A DNA stretch of 64,000 nt from Budorcas taxicolor (taxonomy: Eukaryota > Chordata > Mammalia > Artiodactyla > Bovidae): NCBI RefSeq assembly GCF_023091745.1, contig NC_068920.1, positions 116,897,622 to 116,961,621 of the forward strand. The letters run 5' to 3'. Positions within the stretch are counted from its first letter, which is position 1. Every line of letters begins with the position of its first letter. The notes beneath the pieces were generated by a model that made no database searches, was not told where the DNA came from, and saw only the letters and a program-made list of their open reading frames with translations. A program made the position numbers and the translations under genes. This document shows, piece by piece, positions 44,093 through 55,455 of this stretch.

Positions 44093-46729
44093 ACTCAGAT
44101 GACCATTATATCTACTATTGTGGGAAGGAATCCCTCAGAAGAAATGGAGTAGCTGTCATTGTCAACAAAAGAGTCCAAAATGCAGTCCTTGGACGCAATC
44201 TCATAAACAAGAGAATGATCTCTGTTCGTTTCCATGGCAAATCATTCAATATCACAGTAATCCAAGTCGATGCCCCAACCAGTAATGCTGAAGAAGCTGA
44301 AGTTGAAAGGTTCTATGAAGACCTACAAGACCTTTTAGAACTAACAACCCCAAAAAAGATGTATTTTTCATTATAGGAGACTGGAATGCAAAAGTAGGAA
44401 GTCAAGAAACACCTGGAGTAACAGGCAAATTTGGCCTTGGAATGTGGAATGTAGCAGGGCAAAGACTAATAGAGTTTTGCCAAGAATATGCACTGGTCAT
44501 AGCAAACACCCTCTTCCAACAACACAAGAGAAGACTCTACACATGGACATCACCAGATGGTCAAAACCGAAATCACATTGATTATATTCTTTTCAGCCAA
44601 TGATGGAGAAGCTCTATACAGTCAACAAAAACAAGACCAGGAGCAGACTGTGGCTCAGATCATGAATGCCTTATTACCAAATTCAGACTGAAATTGAAGA
44701 AAGCAGGGAAAAGTGCTAGACCATTCAGGTATGACATAAATCAAATCCCTTATGATTATGCAGTGGAAGTGAGAAATAGATTTAAGGGCCTAGATATGAT
44801 AGATAGAGTGCCTGATGAACTATGGAACGAGGTTTCTGACATTGTACAGGAGACAGGGATCAAGATCATCCCCGTTGAAAAGAAATGCAAAAAAGCAAAA
44901 TGGTTGTCTGGGGAGGCCTTACAAATAGCTGTGAAAAGAAGAGAAGCGAAAAACCAAGGAGAAAAGGAAAGATATAAGCATCTGAATGCAGAGTTCCAAA
45001 GAATAGCAAGAAGAAATAAGAAAGCCTTCTTCAGCGATCAATGCAAAGAAATAGAGGACAAGAACAGAATGGGAAAGACCAGAGATCTCTTCAAGAAAAT
45101 TAGAGATACCAAGGGAACATTTCATGCAAAGATGGGCTCGATAAAGGACAGAAATGGTATGGACCTAACAGAGGCAGAAGATATTAAGAAGAGGTGGCAA
45201 GAAGACACAGAAGAACTGTACAAAAAAGATCTTCATGACACAGATAATCACGATGGTGTGATCACTCATCTAGAGCCAGACTCCTGGAATGTGAACAAAG
45301 CTAATGGAGGTTCTGGAATTCCAGTTGAGCTATTTCAAATCCTGAAAGATGATGCTGTGAAAGTGCTGCAGTCACTATGCCAGCAAATTTGGAAAACTCA
45401 GCAGTGGCCACAGGACTGGAAAAGGTCAGTTTTCATTACAATCCAAAAGAAAGGCAATGTCAAAGAATGCTCAAACTACCGCACAATTGCACTCATCTCA
45501 CACACTAGTAAAGTAATGCTCAAAATTCTCCAAGCCAGGCTTCAGCAATACATGAACTGTCAACTCCCTGATGTTCAAGCTGATTTTAGAAAAGGTAGAG
45601 GAACCAGAGATCAAATTGCCAACATCCACTGGATCATTGAAAAAGCAAGAGAGTTCCAGAAAAATATTTATTTCTGCCTTATTGACTATGCCAAAGCCTT
45701 TGACTGTGTGGATCACAATACACTGTGGAAAATTCTGAAAGAGATGGGAATACCAGACCACCTAACATGCCTCTTGAGAAATCTGTATGCAGGTCAGGAA
45801 GCGACAGTTAGAACTGGACATGGAACAACAGACTGGTTCCAAATAGGAAAAGGAATATGTCAAGGCTGTATATTGTCACTCTGCTTATTTAACTTCTATG
45901 AAGAGTACATCATGAGAAACGCTGGACTGGAAGAAACACAAGCTGGAATCAAGATTGCTGGGAGAAATATCAATAACCTCAGATATGCAGATGACACCAC
46001 CCTTATGGCAGAAAGTAAAGAGGAACTAAAAAGCCTCTTGATGAAAGTGAAAGAGGAGAGTGAAGAAGTTGGCTTAAAGCTCAACATTTAGAAAACAAAG
46101 ATCATGCCATCTGGTCCCATCACTTCATGGGAAATAGATGGGGAAACAGTGGAAACTGTTTCATACTTTATTTTTTTAGGCTCCAAAATCACTGCAGATG
46201 GTGATTGCAGCCATGAAATTAAAAGACACTTACTCCTTGGATGAAAAGTTATTAGCAACCTAGGTAGTATATTCAAAAGCAGAGACATTACTTTGCCGAC
46301 TAAGGTCCGTCTAGTCAAGCCTATGGTTTTTCCAGTGGTCATGTATGGATGTGAGAGTTGGACTGTGAAGAAAGCTGTGCACCAAAGAATTGATGCTTTT
46401 GAACTGTGGTGTTGGAGAAGACTCTTGAGAGTCCCTTGGACTGCAAGGAGATCCAACCAGTCCATTCTGAAGGAAATCAACCCTGGGATTTCTTTGGAAG
46501 GAATGATGCTAAAGCTGAAACTCTAGTACTTTGGCCGCCTCATGGGAAGAGTTGACTCATTGGAAAAAACTTTGATGCTGGGAGGGATTGGGCCAGGAGG
46601 AGAAGGGGACGAGAGAGGATGAGATGTCTGGATGGCATCACTGACTCGATGGACATGAGTCTGAGTGAACTCCGCGAGATGTTGATGGACAGAGAAGTCT
46701 GGCATGCTGTGATTCATGAATTGAACTGA
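44093..46729 (+). mobile_element. Younger BovB LINE inserted into the older one
   Basis: A 2.6-kb copy starting in the endonuclease (CAGATGACCATTATATCTAC) and running through GDWNAKVGSQETPG-type codons near 44380 and the RT to just short of the 3' terminus. It shows the natural BovB order that is inverted at 4.6-5.65 kb. It is better preserved than the copy it interrupts. The endonuclease frame has shifts, and RT codons continue past a TAG at 46089-46091. Confidence 0.9.
44694..46091 (+). pseudogene. BovB reverse transcriptase frame, 465 aa, best in window
   Basis: The longest open frame here. It codes for the linker and reverse transcriptase of BovB, the enzyme that copies BovB RNA (and SINE RNAs sharing its 3' end) at a nicked target. 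Visible blocks are MKKAGKSARPFRYDINQIPY at the start, QQWPQDWKRSVF (about 240), GTRDQIANIHWIIEKAREFQ, motif A FCLIDYAKAFDCVDH (Asp about 330), motif B GICQGCILS (about 386) and motif C YADDTTLMAES (431). Damage: about 60 bp are missing in the LEPD..NKANG region, the upstream endonuclease is in another frame, and a CAG-to-TAG stop cuts off the C-terminal part. It would not be a working full-length protein. The ATG is only the first Met of an open stretch within the larger polyprotein. Confidence 0.85.
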
Positions 46730-46750
46730 GTCCCATTTTGTGTGTACTAA

Positions 46751-46919
46751 GTCAGTTCAGTCATGTCCGACTTTGTGACCGTATGGACTGTAGCCTTCCA
46801 GGCTCCTCTGTCCATGGGATGCTCCAGGCAAGAATACTGGAGTGGGTTGCCATGACCTCCTCCAGGGGATCTTCCTGACCCAGGGATTGTACCCCCATCT
46901 CCTACATCTGGAAAGCCCC
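46751..46919 (-). mobile_element. Bov-tA SINE, partial
   Basis: Minus-strand Bov-tA (GTCAGTTCAGTCATGTCCG..AATACTGGAGTGGGTTGCC..GACCCAGGGATTGTACC) lying between the younger BovB and the next SINE. Its head is shortened. Confidence 0.88.
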
Positions 46920-46932
46920 ATCAGATCCAATT

Positions 46933-47141
46933 GGTAGTAGTGTTAGTCTCTCAGTCACATCTGAATTTTTTTCTGACCCATTGTAGCCTGCTAGGCTCCT
47001 CTGTCCATAGAATTCTCCAGGCAAAAATACTGGAGTGGGTTGCCATTCCCTCCTCCAAGGGATTTTCATGACACTGTGATCAAACCAGGGTCTTCCACAC
47101 TGTAGGCAGATTCTTTACCACTGTGCCACTTGGGCAGCCCC
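46933..47141 (-). mobile_element. Bov-tA SINE inserted in the older BovB
   Basis: Complete minus-strand Bov-tA with the reversed head at the right (TTCTTTACCACTGTGCCAC). The imperfect TSD is TCAGATCCAATT (46921-46932) against TCTGATCCCATT (47142-47153). The TSD is BovB sequence, which shows that the target was the older BovB copy. Confidence 0.88.
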
Positions 47142-47789
47142 TCTGATCCCATTAATTCATGACAAATAGAAGGGGAAAAACTAGAAGCAGTAACAGGTTA
47201 TTTTCTTGTTTTCCAAAATCAGTGCAGACAATGATTGTAGGCTTTAAATTAAAAGAGGCTTTCTCCTTCAGTGGAAAACTATGTCAAGCCTAGTAGCATG
47301 TTAAAAGCAGAGACATCATTTTGCCAATAAAGGGCCATATAGTCAAAGCTATGGTTTCTCCCATAGTCATCTACATATGTGAGAGTTGGAATATAAAGAA
47401 TTGCTGAGCACCGAAAAACTGATGATTTTGAATTGTGGTGCTAGAAAAGACTCTTGAGGTTCTTGGACTACAAGGAGATAAAACCAGTAAATCCTAAAGA
47501 AAATCAACTTTTAATATTCATTGGAAAGATTGATGCTGAAGCTGAAACCTCACTACATTGGCCAAGTGATATGAAGAGCTGATTGATTGGAAAAGACCCT
47601 GATAATGGGGAAGCTTGAAAGCAAAATTAGAAAGGGGCAGCAGAGGATGAGATGCTTAGATAGCATCACTAATTCAATGGACATGAATCTGAACAAACTC
47701 TGGGAGATAATGGAAGACAGAGAAGCCTGGAGTGCTGCAATCCATGGAGTCGCAACGAGTGGGCCACTAGTAACTGAACAATAACAACA
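47142..47789 (+). mobile_element. Older BovB LINE, right piece
   Basis: Resumes the 42650-44092 copy at the GPITSW codons (TCTGATCCCATTAATTCATG) and runs to the 3' terminus (CACTAGTAACTGAACAATAAC). It shows the same high divergence as the left piece, unlike the copy lying between them. Confidence 0.85.
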
Positions 47790-49068
47790 TCTGAGTCAAG
47801 TTTTAAAGAGAATTTCCTTGAATAGGTAATATCATATATTTTAAGATGTAGATAATGAGGACATGCATTAAGGGCATGTATCTTTTAAAAATAAAGAAAA
47901 TTAAAAACTGAAATTATTTCAAATGAAATGCTAGATTTCACTCCATAACTAAAATTCCACCACCCACACGTTTCATAATTTTGTTCAGACCATTCTAGAA
48001 ATAATTTAAAAGAAGCATCTTAAATTATTTTCCCACTCTACCTCATTTTTAGTAAGGTTTTATAAATGCATTCACTTCCATTTATGTACAAAATTATTTT
48101 ATTGACTTTTCTTATATTCTATAAAAAGTCAATAGGACATATTATTACTAAATAAATCTTTAAGTGGAAAAAAGAGTAAGAAAAAGTTTTAATCTTTATT
48201 TGTTCTGACAGGGACATACAGGAAGATCCCAGAGAATATGTTCAATTTTATTTTATAGATTCCTGATCTTCCTTCTGAATATCACTCTATAACTAAAACT
48301 GAACATCCACTAGAATAGTTCTCTGCTATGCTGCATGACATAAAGGTTAGCCTACGTTATTATTTACTCTCATCACCTTTTCAGGAAGATTTTTGAAAAA
48401 GCAGTAGTTTGAGTACTTAATTAAATTACCCAAGAAATTATAGTGCAAAAGTGTTAACCGGAGAATGTCACCTGAAACCACATTCTAAGATCCCAAGATT
48501 GGTGCTGGTTTTATTACACCTGATACTTCTAATTTTGTAATTCATGCTCAGAAGAGATAATTGGCTTGCCAAAACTGATTTTTAGAAAGGGCAAGTGAGA
48601 TTAAAAGAGGTGCTTTCTCATTCCCACACTGTTTATTTCACTTTATATCAAATAACTTTGAATAACTCAGATACCAATTGAGGCAGGAGACTGGTAAAGC
48701 AGGCTGGCAGTGAAAATCAAACTACAGAAAATGAGATCATGTCTCTTTTCACTTTGGAGTTAAGTAAGGTTTAAATGCTTGGTCACAAAGCCAAATATTT
48801 TCAGTTCTATACATATCAAGCCAGTCTGCTTATGGTATTTTACTGCAACTATAATAGGAACTGTAACAGATGGGAAGGAAAGTTGATAACCAAGCATGGC
48901 AGATCCAGTTATCCCTAAGGAAATGTGATTTAAAATGCATCTTGATAAATACAGGGAGACTCGCCGAACTAAAACAGCTGCAAATACAAAGCAAAGTAAC
49001 AACTCAAATGTGTCCTCTATTAAATGTGCATTCTCTTGACAATGTAACTGTCCACAGAAGGGACAGAA

Positions 49069-49070
<2 letters not shown>

Positions 49071-49104
<34 letters not shown>
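49071..49104. repeat. (GT)17 microsatellite
   Basis: A pure 34-bp GT run, likely length-polymorphic. Confidence 0.97.
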
Positions 49105-49106
<2 letters not shown>

Positions 49107-50469
49107 CATTCTATGGATGTTAGGCAGTGTTTGCACCAAAAAATCAGCAGCAGCTACTGTTCCTAAGAAAATGAATAGTAAAGGTTTTTCATTGTTCTTA
49201 ATTCTTCAAGTCCCCCAGCCATTCATGTAACAAATTGGCTAACTTTATTGTGAACATATGGTTAAAGAGTGACTCTTCATGAGGAAAAATTAATTTATTC
49301 CTGAACCTGGAAAGAACAGCTAGAAAATCTTCTGACGAACAAAGCTGGCTAGACTAATAGAAATGGAGATGGAAAATAATGTTCAATATTGGTTTTATAC
49401 AGCAAGACTGATTTCAATCAGAACCTTAGAACAGAAGCAAAATTTTAACTACTTAAATATTGTGCATAGGGAATATTTTTTTTCTTCATTGCCAACTTTT
49501 GGCTGAATGAAATGGCCAAATGTTGGTAAAGAAATTTGCCAGATTTCAAGGTCTGACTTCATCAAAGACACATCAGTGTCACTTTATTTGATATCCCCCA
49601 TAAACAGATAGTAGAGAATCACCTTTTTTTTCTGTATATTTTTTTTATAAGCCAATGTATCTGACATTAGATCAAGCACACTATATGAGAGTTCTGAGAA
49701 ACAAGGACAAACTTGCTAGGTAATCCTGTCAGTAAACTAGTCACAGATCTTTGGAGGTATATTATCATTGAGCTTCTGGATCCCTTTATATATTAATTTG
49801 CATTTAAAGTCTGTGTTGTGATTAGAAAGCCCAATGAAAGACACAGTGGCATTGTAATGGCTAATCATGTGGATGAAAATAGTTTCATTTTGAGGAATCT
49901 TAGCCTAGTCAACAACTGTCAAAAAATTTCTATCCAAAGATATAATGTAAAGTTGAAGTGTAAGGATAAAATGAATAGAAAATTTAAGAAATGCTGTGCC
50001 CACACATTCCTCAGGAGACAAGAAGTCTTGAGAAAGTTTTTTATCTGTCTGAAATGTAGAAAATGCTAAGGATATTTTGCTCAGCACTCTTACAGCCTCC
50101 ATAGTGTCACTACCCAAGTCAACATTTCAGATCTCTCTATGGAATTATACTGTGGAGTTTTATATTTGGTGTTATCTTTGCTAAATTATTTACAAGTTTG
50201 GAAAAGTTACTCTATATCATTAAAGAACATTGTAAGTAGAAGGAACATTCTATACTTTTCTGTTTTTGATGCTGAAGATGAATTCAAGGCTAGAGATGGA
50301 AAGTGATATTCAAATATGTCCCTAATAAGTATATGGTGACATTTTCATAATTCATTTACTTTTATAACTATTTCTTCAACCTATGGAAACAAAATAATAA
50401 CTCTAGGTTTGTTACTAAACTATTTGTTTCTTCATGCAAATCTGTGCTATTTAAAAATTTTTATTTTTA

Positions 50470-50640
50470 GACAACAAGGTCCTAAAGTATAGCACAGAAA
50501 ACTATATTCACTATCCTGTGATAAACCATATCTGAAAACAATATAAAAAATAATGTATATATATGTATAACTGAGTCCCTTAGCTGAATAGTACAACATT
50601 GTAAATCAATTATACTTCAATTGAAAAAATATTTTAAAAT
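50470..50640 (+). mobile_element. L1 3' end, artiodactyl type
   Basis: ACAACAAGGTCCTAAAGTAT, CCTGTGATAAACCATA, TATATATGTATAACTGAG and ACAACATTGTAAATCAATTA follow the order of the artiodactyl L1 3' UTR as I recall it, with the A-rich end at about 50630. It is strongly 5'-truncated. Confidence 0.75.
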
Positions 50641-51092
50641 GCTTTTGATTTTCATGAAAGATATATTTGCACATTATTCTGTAACTTAATAACTTGAAGC
50701 ACTGAAGCTTTCTTGGAATATTGGTTTTAGTTGATATATTTAAGTAATTGGAAGAAAGAAATACACACATATGTTCATGATGTGTCCTAGGTATTTCACA
50801 CATTAAATGTGATATCAAGCTGAAAACATGCTATTATACTTTGTGTTTGATGTATGAAATAAAATTTATGTCATATATTTGTTGATAAAGTAATACCATA
50901 GAACATATTACACAAATCATTGGAGTTGCAATACTTGGAGAAGAAAGTAATAGTAGTAATAATGATTTGTCTTCATCCCTCCCTCACACTGTAGTGTTTT
51001 AAAAATACAAAAATATACATTATTTTTTTGTATAAAACACTTAAAAGATTAAAAAAATATATTATTTTCTTGTTGTTATTAGTCATAGTATA

Positions 51093-51292
51093 AGTTAAAG
51101 TTACTTAATCATTTGTGTCTGACTCTTTGCGAGCCTATGAACTTTAACCTGCCAGGTTCCTCTGCCTATGGAATTCTCCAGGCAAGAGTACTGGAGTGGG
51201 TTGCCAATTCCTTCTCCAGGAGATCTTTCTGACCCAGGGATAGAAACTGGGTCTTCTGCATCACAGGCAGATTCTTTACCATGTGTGTCACC
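51093..51292 (-). mobile_element. Bov-tA SINE
   Basis: Minus-strand copy (AAGTTACTTAATCATTTGTG.. to the reversed head TTCTTTACCATGTGTGTCACC). A TAGTAT repeat at both edges may be the TSD. Confidence 0.9.
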
Positions 51293-53360
51293 AGTAGTAT
51301 GCTTCTGAGTAAAATAAAATTGAACTTATTTTCTTTTAAATGCCAAAAGGGATACACTGAAAAATCAAAATAGCATACATGGCTGAAACCAGGTAAACAT
51401 GACTGTTATTAAAAAGCATTGAGGCTTTTCTACACTGTATTCAGCAGACATAATGACTTAAAATTTAGAATCGACACCTCTTAGGATTTGACATGTAAAC
51501 GGAAATATAACATATGAGGTAAGTGGAATGACCTCCCTTTAAGACTCAGTGAAAGTAGAAGTTGTAAGCTCAGACAATTGATGGATCAGGAAGCAACAGG
51601 GAGATATGAGATGTACACAAATGAATATATTCAAACAAAGGGGGTCATAAAATGGTGGTGCCTGACCTTCCAGTTGCATGCTTATGAATCCAAGGTGACA
51701 TTGGGAAAGAGATTTTCACTTACAACTGTTAAGCTTTTATTTTTTGAAGATGGAAAGTTTGGAGGAGGCCCAATAAAAAGTCTCTAGTGCTGCACAAATA
51801 ATTGCATAATTATTATAGGGAGGAAAAAAGTTTACAAAACATGAAGTTAATAGTTACAAGGATTGAATTTCAGGAAAGAAGTCAATAGCCAGGGCTTTAG
51901 GTCCAGCACATCACAGTTCATTATCCTAATAAAATGACAGGTTTTAATTTACAGCAGAATATACTCAAAATCTTCTTTATAATTTTTTCCTCATGGTTGG
52001 CAGGGATGGAGAGGCCTGCTGAATTCCAGATGAGGAGTACAAGATACTGTACTGCTCATCAGGAAAGAAAGATACCAACACTAAAAGTTGTTATCAAAAT
52101 GAGGAAGTTATTTTTGATGTTTTATTCCCTTTACCAAGTTTCATGACACCTTTACAGATCTTCAATGCCATACCCTATTTGTTCTTAAGAACATATGCTG
52201 TAAATTCCTTTGTTTTCACATATAAATCTGACCTTTTCTAAAACATAGAGTTGATCCTTCCAAAATACATAATCAGTATACCTTTAAAGTAGAGTCTTTA
52301 AAGTTTTATAACTTATGACTTTAAGGCCTATTTCCCACTCACCCTGGAAAAGCACACATTATGTACAAGTGAATAGCACAATCTGTAACTTCTTAAACTA
52401 AAATAATTGGAGATATAAAATCACCATTCTTCTTTCATCTAAGCTGAAAGATTTGAATAGGATACTTAAAGTATCTGAGCAAATTCATAACAACTCATAA
52501 TGCTGGTGATTATGTTCATTCCCCTTAGATAGAATAAGTAAAGAGAAAAATAGCACTAGAAATATGAATATGAATATACTAAGCAGTTAAATATAAGTGG
52601 AATAAATTGAAAAGTTAGAGCAAATATATCTCCATAAAACATTTTGCAAAGTATGAGCTAAATCTTTTGAAACTGCTTAACTTCTGTTTCCAGTTGGGAT
52701 CTTGAGAATACTTACTTTACATATGATGCAAAATTAAAACAATTATGATGTAGCAAAAGTGATTGTCAGAATAGAAACTATAGAAAGTATTTAAAAAAAA
52801 ACTCAAAAATTTAAGACAAGTTGGAAATATTTTTTCAAGAAATCCTGTGACAAAAATGCAAAAAAAAAAAAAAAAAATGCACTGAAAATTTAACCTGAGA
52901 ACAAGCAAATGTAAAACTGGGGCTAGAGGAGGAAACAGAACTACAGGTTCAGATGCTCATATTTGGATATAAAAATTTTAAATTAACATGTGAAGACTGA
53001 GAAGACAAGTAGATGATTAAGATCAAAACTGTAAGAGGAAAATACTGACCTTGAACTAATACGTGAAGTATGGGTAAAGGAAAAAAGAAAAGATTTTTAT
53101 GTTCATACGCTTACACAAAAAATATATTGCACACTTAGACACATACTGATAAAATCTTAAATGTTCTTGCATGGGATAAGGAGTAAGATTAACAGTAAGG
53201 AAGATTATATGAAAATAAATGAAGCAGATTATCTAACCCCTTTCTTCTTATACTTCAACATCCCCCAAATTAAAGTCTGTGGGCAGCAGAATTTCTGCAT
53301 TTCTAAACATTTTATAATTCATTTAGCCCATTTAGGTTACCACAGACAGGTTCTGATCCA
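51293..53360. other. Unassigned AT-rich DNA
   Basis: No gene or clear repeat. An A(19) tract lies near 52859-52877. Short frames here look random. Confidence 0.5.
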
Positions 53361-54901
53361 AGACAGTGACATAGGAGTAATGGAACTCACCTCCTTTCAT
53401 GGATACATCAAATCCAAACCTACACATAGAGCAATTCTCTTTGAAAGAAATCAAGGAACTAGCTGAAAAACTCCTACACATCAGGTAAACAAGTAAATAT
53501 CCACATCAGCCATTTGAAATAGTGGAAAAGGCTGAGACACACTCTTGATATTAACCCCACTCCCAGCATTGTCTCAAAGAATCTGGAAGGAATTAAAAAA
53601 TCTCAACCTCTCCCTGAGTAATGAAGTGTTTGAATTCAACAACTAGTGACCCAATGTTAAAGACGTCCCCCTAAACAATGGGATATTAAAACATCTGGAT
53701 TTAAAAGTCAACAAGAACCATAAGACTATAGAAAACACGGAAGCATTTTAAGGGCTTCTGAGGGCTATCCTTGCAGGGTTTGACAAGGGAGGAGCAAGAA
53801 GAAAATGCCTACCTCTCAGTTTTACCCTGAAAGAGGCTTGTTTTTATTCTTTAAAAGCTGCCACCTGAGGGCTACGCTGATTTAGCAGGCATAAAGGGAC
53901 TGACTCTGATTGACTGGAGAGTGAGGAAGCCAGCTGATAACCATGTTTATCTTCTCACAGGAGCCCTATAAAAATTGCCTAAAAGGAATTATTTATACGT
54001 ATGGCAATCAATGCAAAGAAATAGAGGAAAAAACAGAATGGGAAAGACTAGAGATCTCTTCAAGAAAATTAGAGATACCGAGGGAATATTTCATGCAAAG
54101 ATAGGCTTGATAAAGGACAGAAATGGTATGGACTTAAGAGAAGCAGAAGATATTAAGAAGAGGTGGCAAGAATACACAGAAGAACTGTACAAAAAAGATC
54201 TTCATGACCAAGATAATCACGATGGTGTGATCACTCATCTAGAGCCAGACATCCTGGAATGTGAAGTCAAGTGGGCCTTAGGAAGCATCGCTACAAACAA
54301 AGCTAGTGGCGGTGATGGAATTCCAGTTGAGCTATTTCAAACCCTGAAAGATGATGCTGTAAAAGTGCTACACTCAATATGCCATCAAATTTGGAAACGT
54401 CAGCAGTGGCCACAGGACTGGAAAAGGTCAGTTTTCATTCCAATCCCAAAGAAAGGCAATTCCAAAAAATGCTCAAACTACCGCACAGTGGCACTTCTCT
54501 CACACCCTAGTAAAATAATGCTCAAAATTCTCCAAGCCAGGCTTCAGCAATACATGAACCATGAACTTTCAGATGTTCAAGCTGGTTTTAGAAAAGGCAG
54601 AGGAACCAGAGATCAAATTGCCAACATCTGCTGGATCATCAGAAAAGCAAAAGAGTTTCAGAAAAACATCTATTTCTGCTTTATTGACTATGCCAAAGCC
54701 TTTGACTGGGTGGATCACAATAAACTATGGAGAATTCTGAAAGAGATGGGAATACCAGACCACCTGACTGCCTCTTGAGAAATCTGTATGCAGGACAGGA
54801 AGCAACAGTTAGAACTGGACATGGAACAACAGACTGGTTCCAAATAGGAAAAGGAGTATGTCAAGGCTGTATATTGTCACCCTGCTTATTAAACTTCTAT
54901 G

Positions 54902-55117
54902 CAGAGTACATCATGAGAAACGCTGGACTGGAAGAAACACAAGCTGGAATCAAGATTACCAGGAGAAATATTAATAACCTCAGATATGCAGATGACACTA
55001 CCCTTATGGCAGAGTACATCATGAGAAATGCTGGGCTGGAAGAAGCACAAGCTGGAATCAAGATTGACAGCAGAAATATCAATAACCTCAGATTTACAGA
55101 TGATACCACCCTTATGG
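54902..55117 (+). repeat. 108-bp in-frame tandem duplication over the RT YADD motif
   Basis: Unit 1 (54902-55009) and unit 2 (55010-55117) both run from the AEYIMRNAGLEE codons to the DDTTLMAE codons. Unit 1 keeps NNLRYADDTTLM, while unit 2 has NNLRFTDDTTLM. They differ at several positions, including ACGCTGGACTGG against ATGCTGGGCTGG, which are alternative spellings also found in other BovB copies. The duplication adds 36 codons without shifting the frame. Confidence 0.93.
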
Positions 55118-55431
55118 CAGAAAGTGAAGAAGAACTAAAGAGCCTCTTGATGAAAGTGAAAGAGGAGAGTGAAAAAATTGACTTAAAGCTCAACATTCAG
55201 AAAACTAAGATCATGGCATCTGGCCCCATCACTTCATGGGAAATAGATGTGGAAACTGTGGAAACAGTGTCAGACTTTATTTTTTGGGCTCCAAAATCAC
55301 TGCAGATGGTGATTGCAGCTATGAAATTAAAAGACACTTACTGCTTGGAAGGAAAGTTATAACCAACCTAGATAGCATATTCAAAAGTAGAGACATTCCT
55401 TTGCCAACAAAGATCCGTCTAGTCAAGGCTG

Positions 55432-55455
55432 TTTTTTTTTTTTTTTTTTTTTTTT
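55432..55455. repeat. T(24) homopolymer inside BovB
   Basis: Twenty-four T where other copies read GCTATGGTTTTTCC. It replaces the AMVFP codons of the RT with a poly-Phe run in the affected frame. Confidence 0.9.

Larger units (their letters stand above)
47790..51092. other. Unassigned AT-rich DNA with microsatellite and L1 tail
   Basis: No gene is recognised. It contains a (GT)17 tract and an L1 3' end, listed separately. Short frames such as 49818-50069 (83 aa, Cys/Lys-rich end) lack any recognisable domain. Confidence 0.5.

Noticed and set aside
49818..50069. 83-residue plus-strand frame as a zinc-binding small protein
   Set aside because: The Cys residues lack regular zinc-finger spacing. 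The opposite strand is open to a similar extent and no supporting context is visible.
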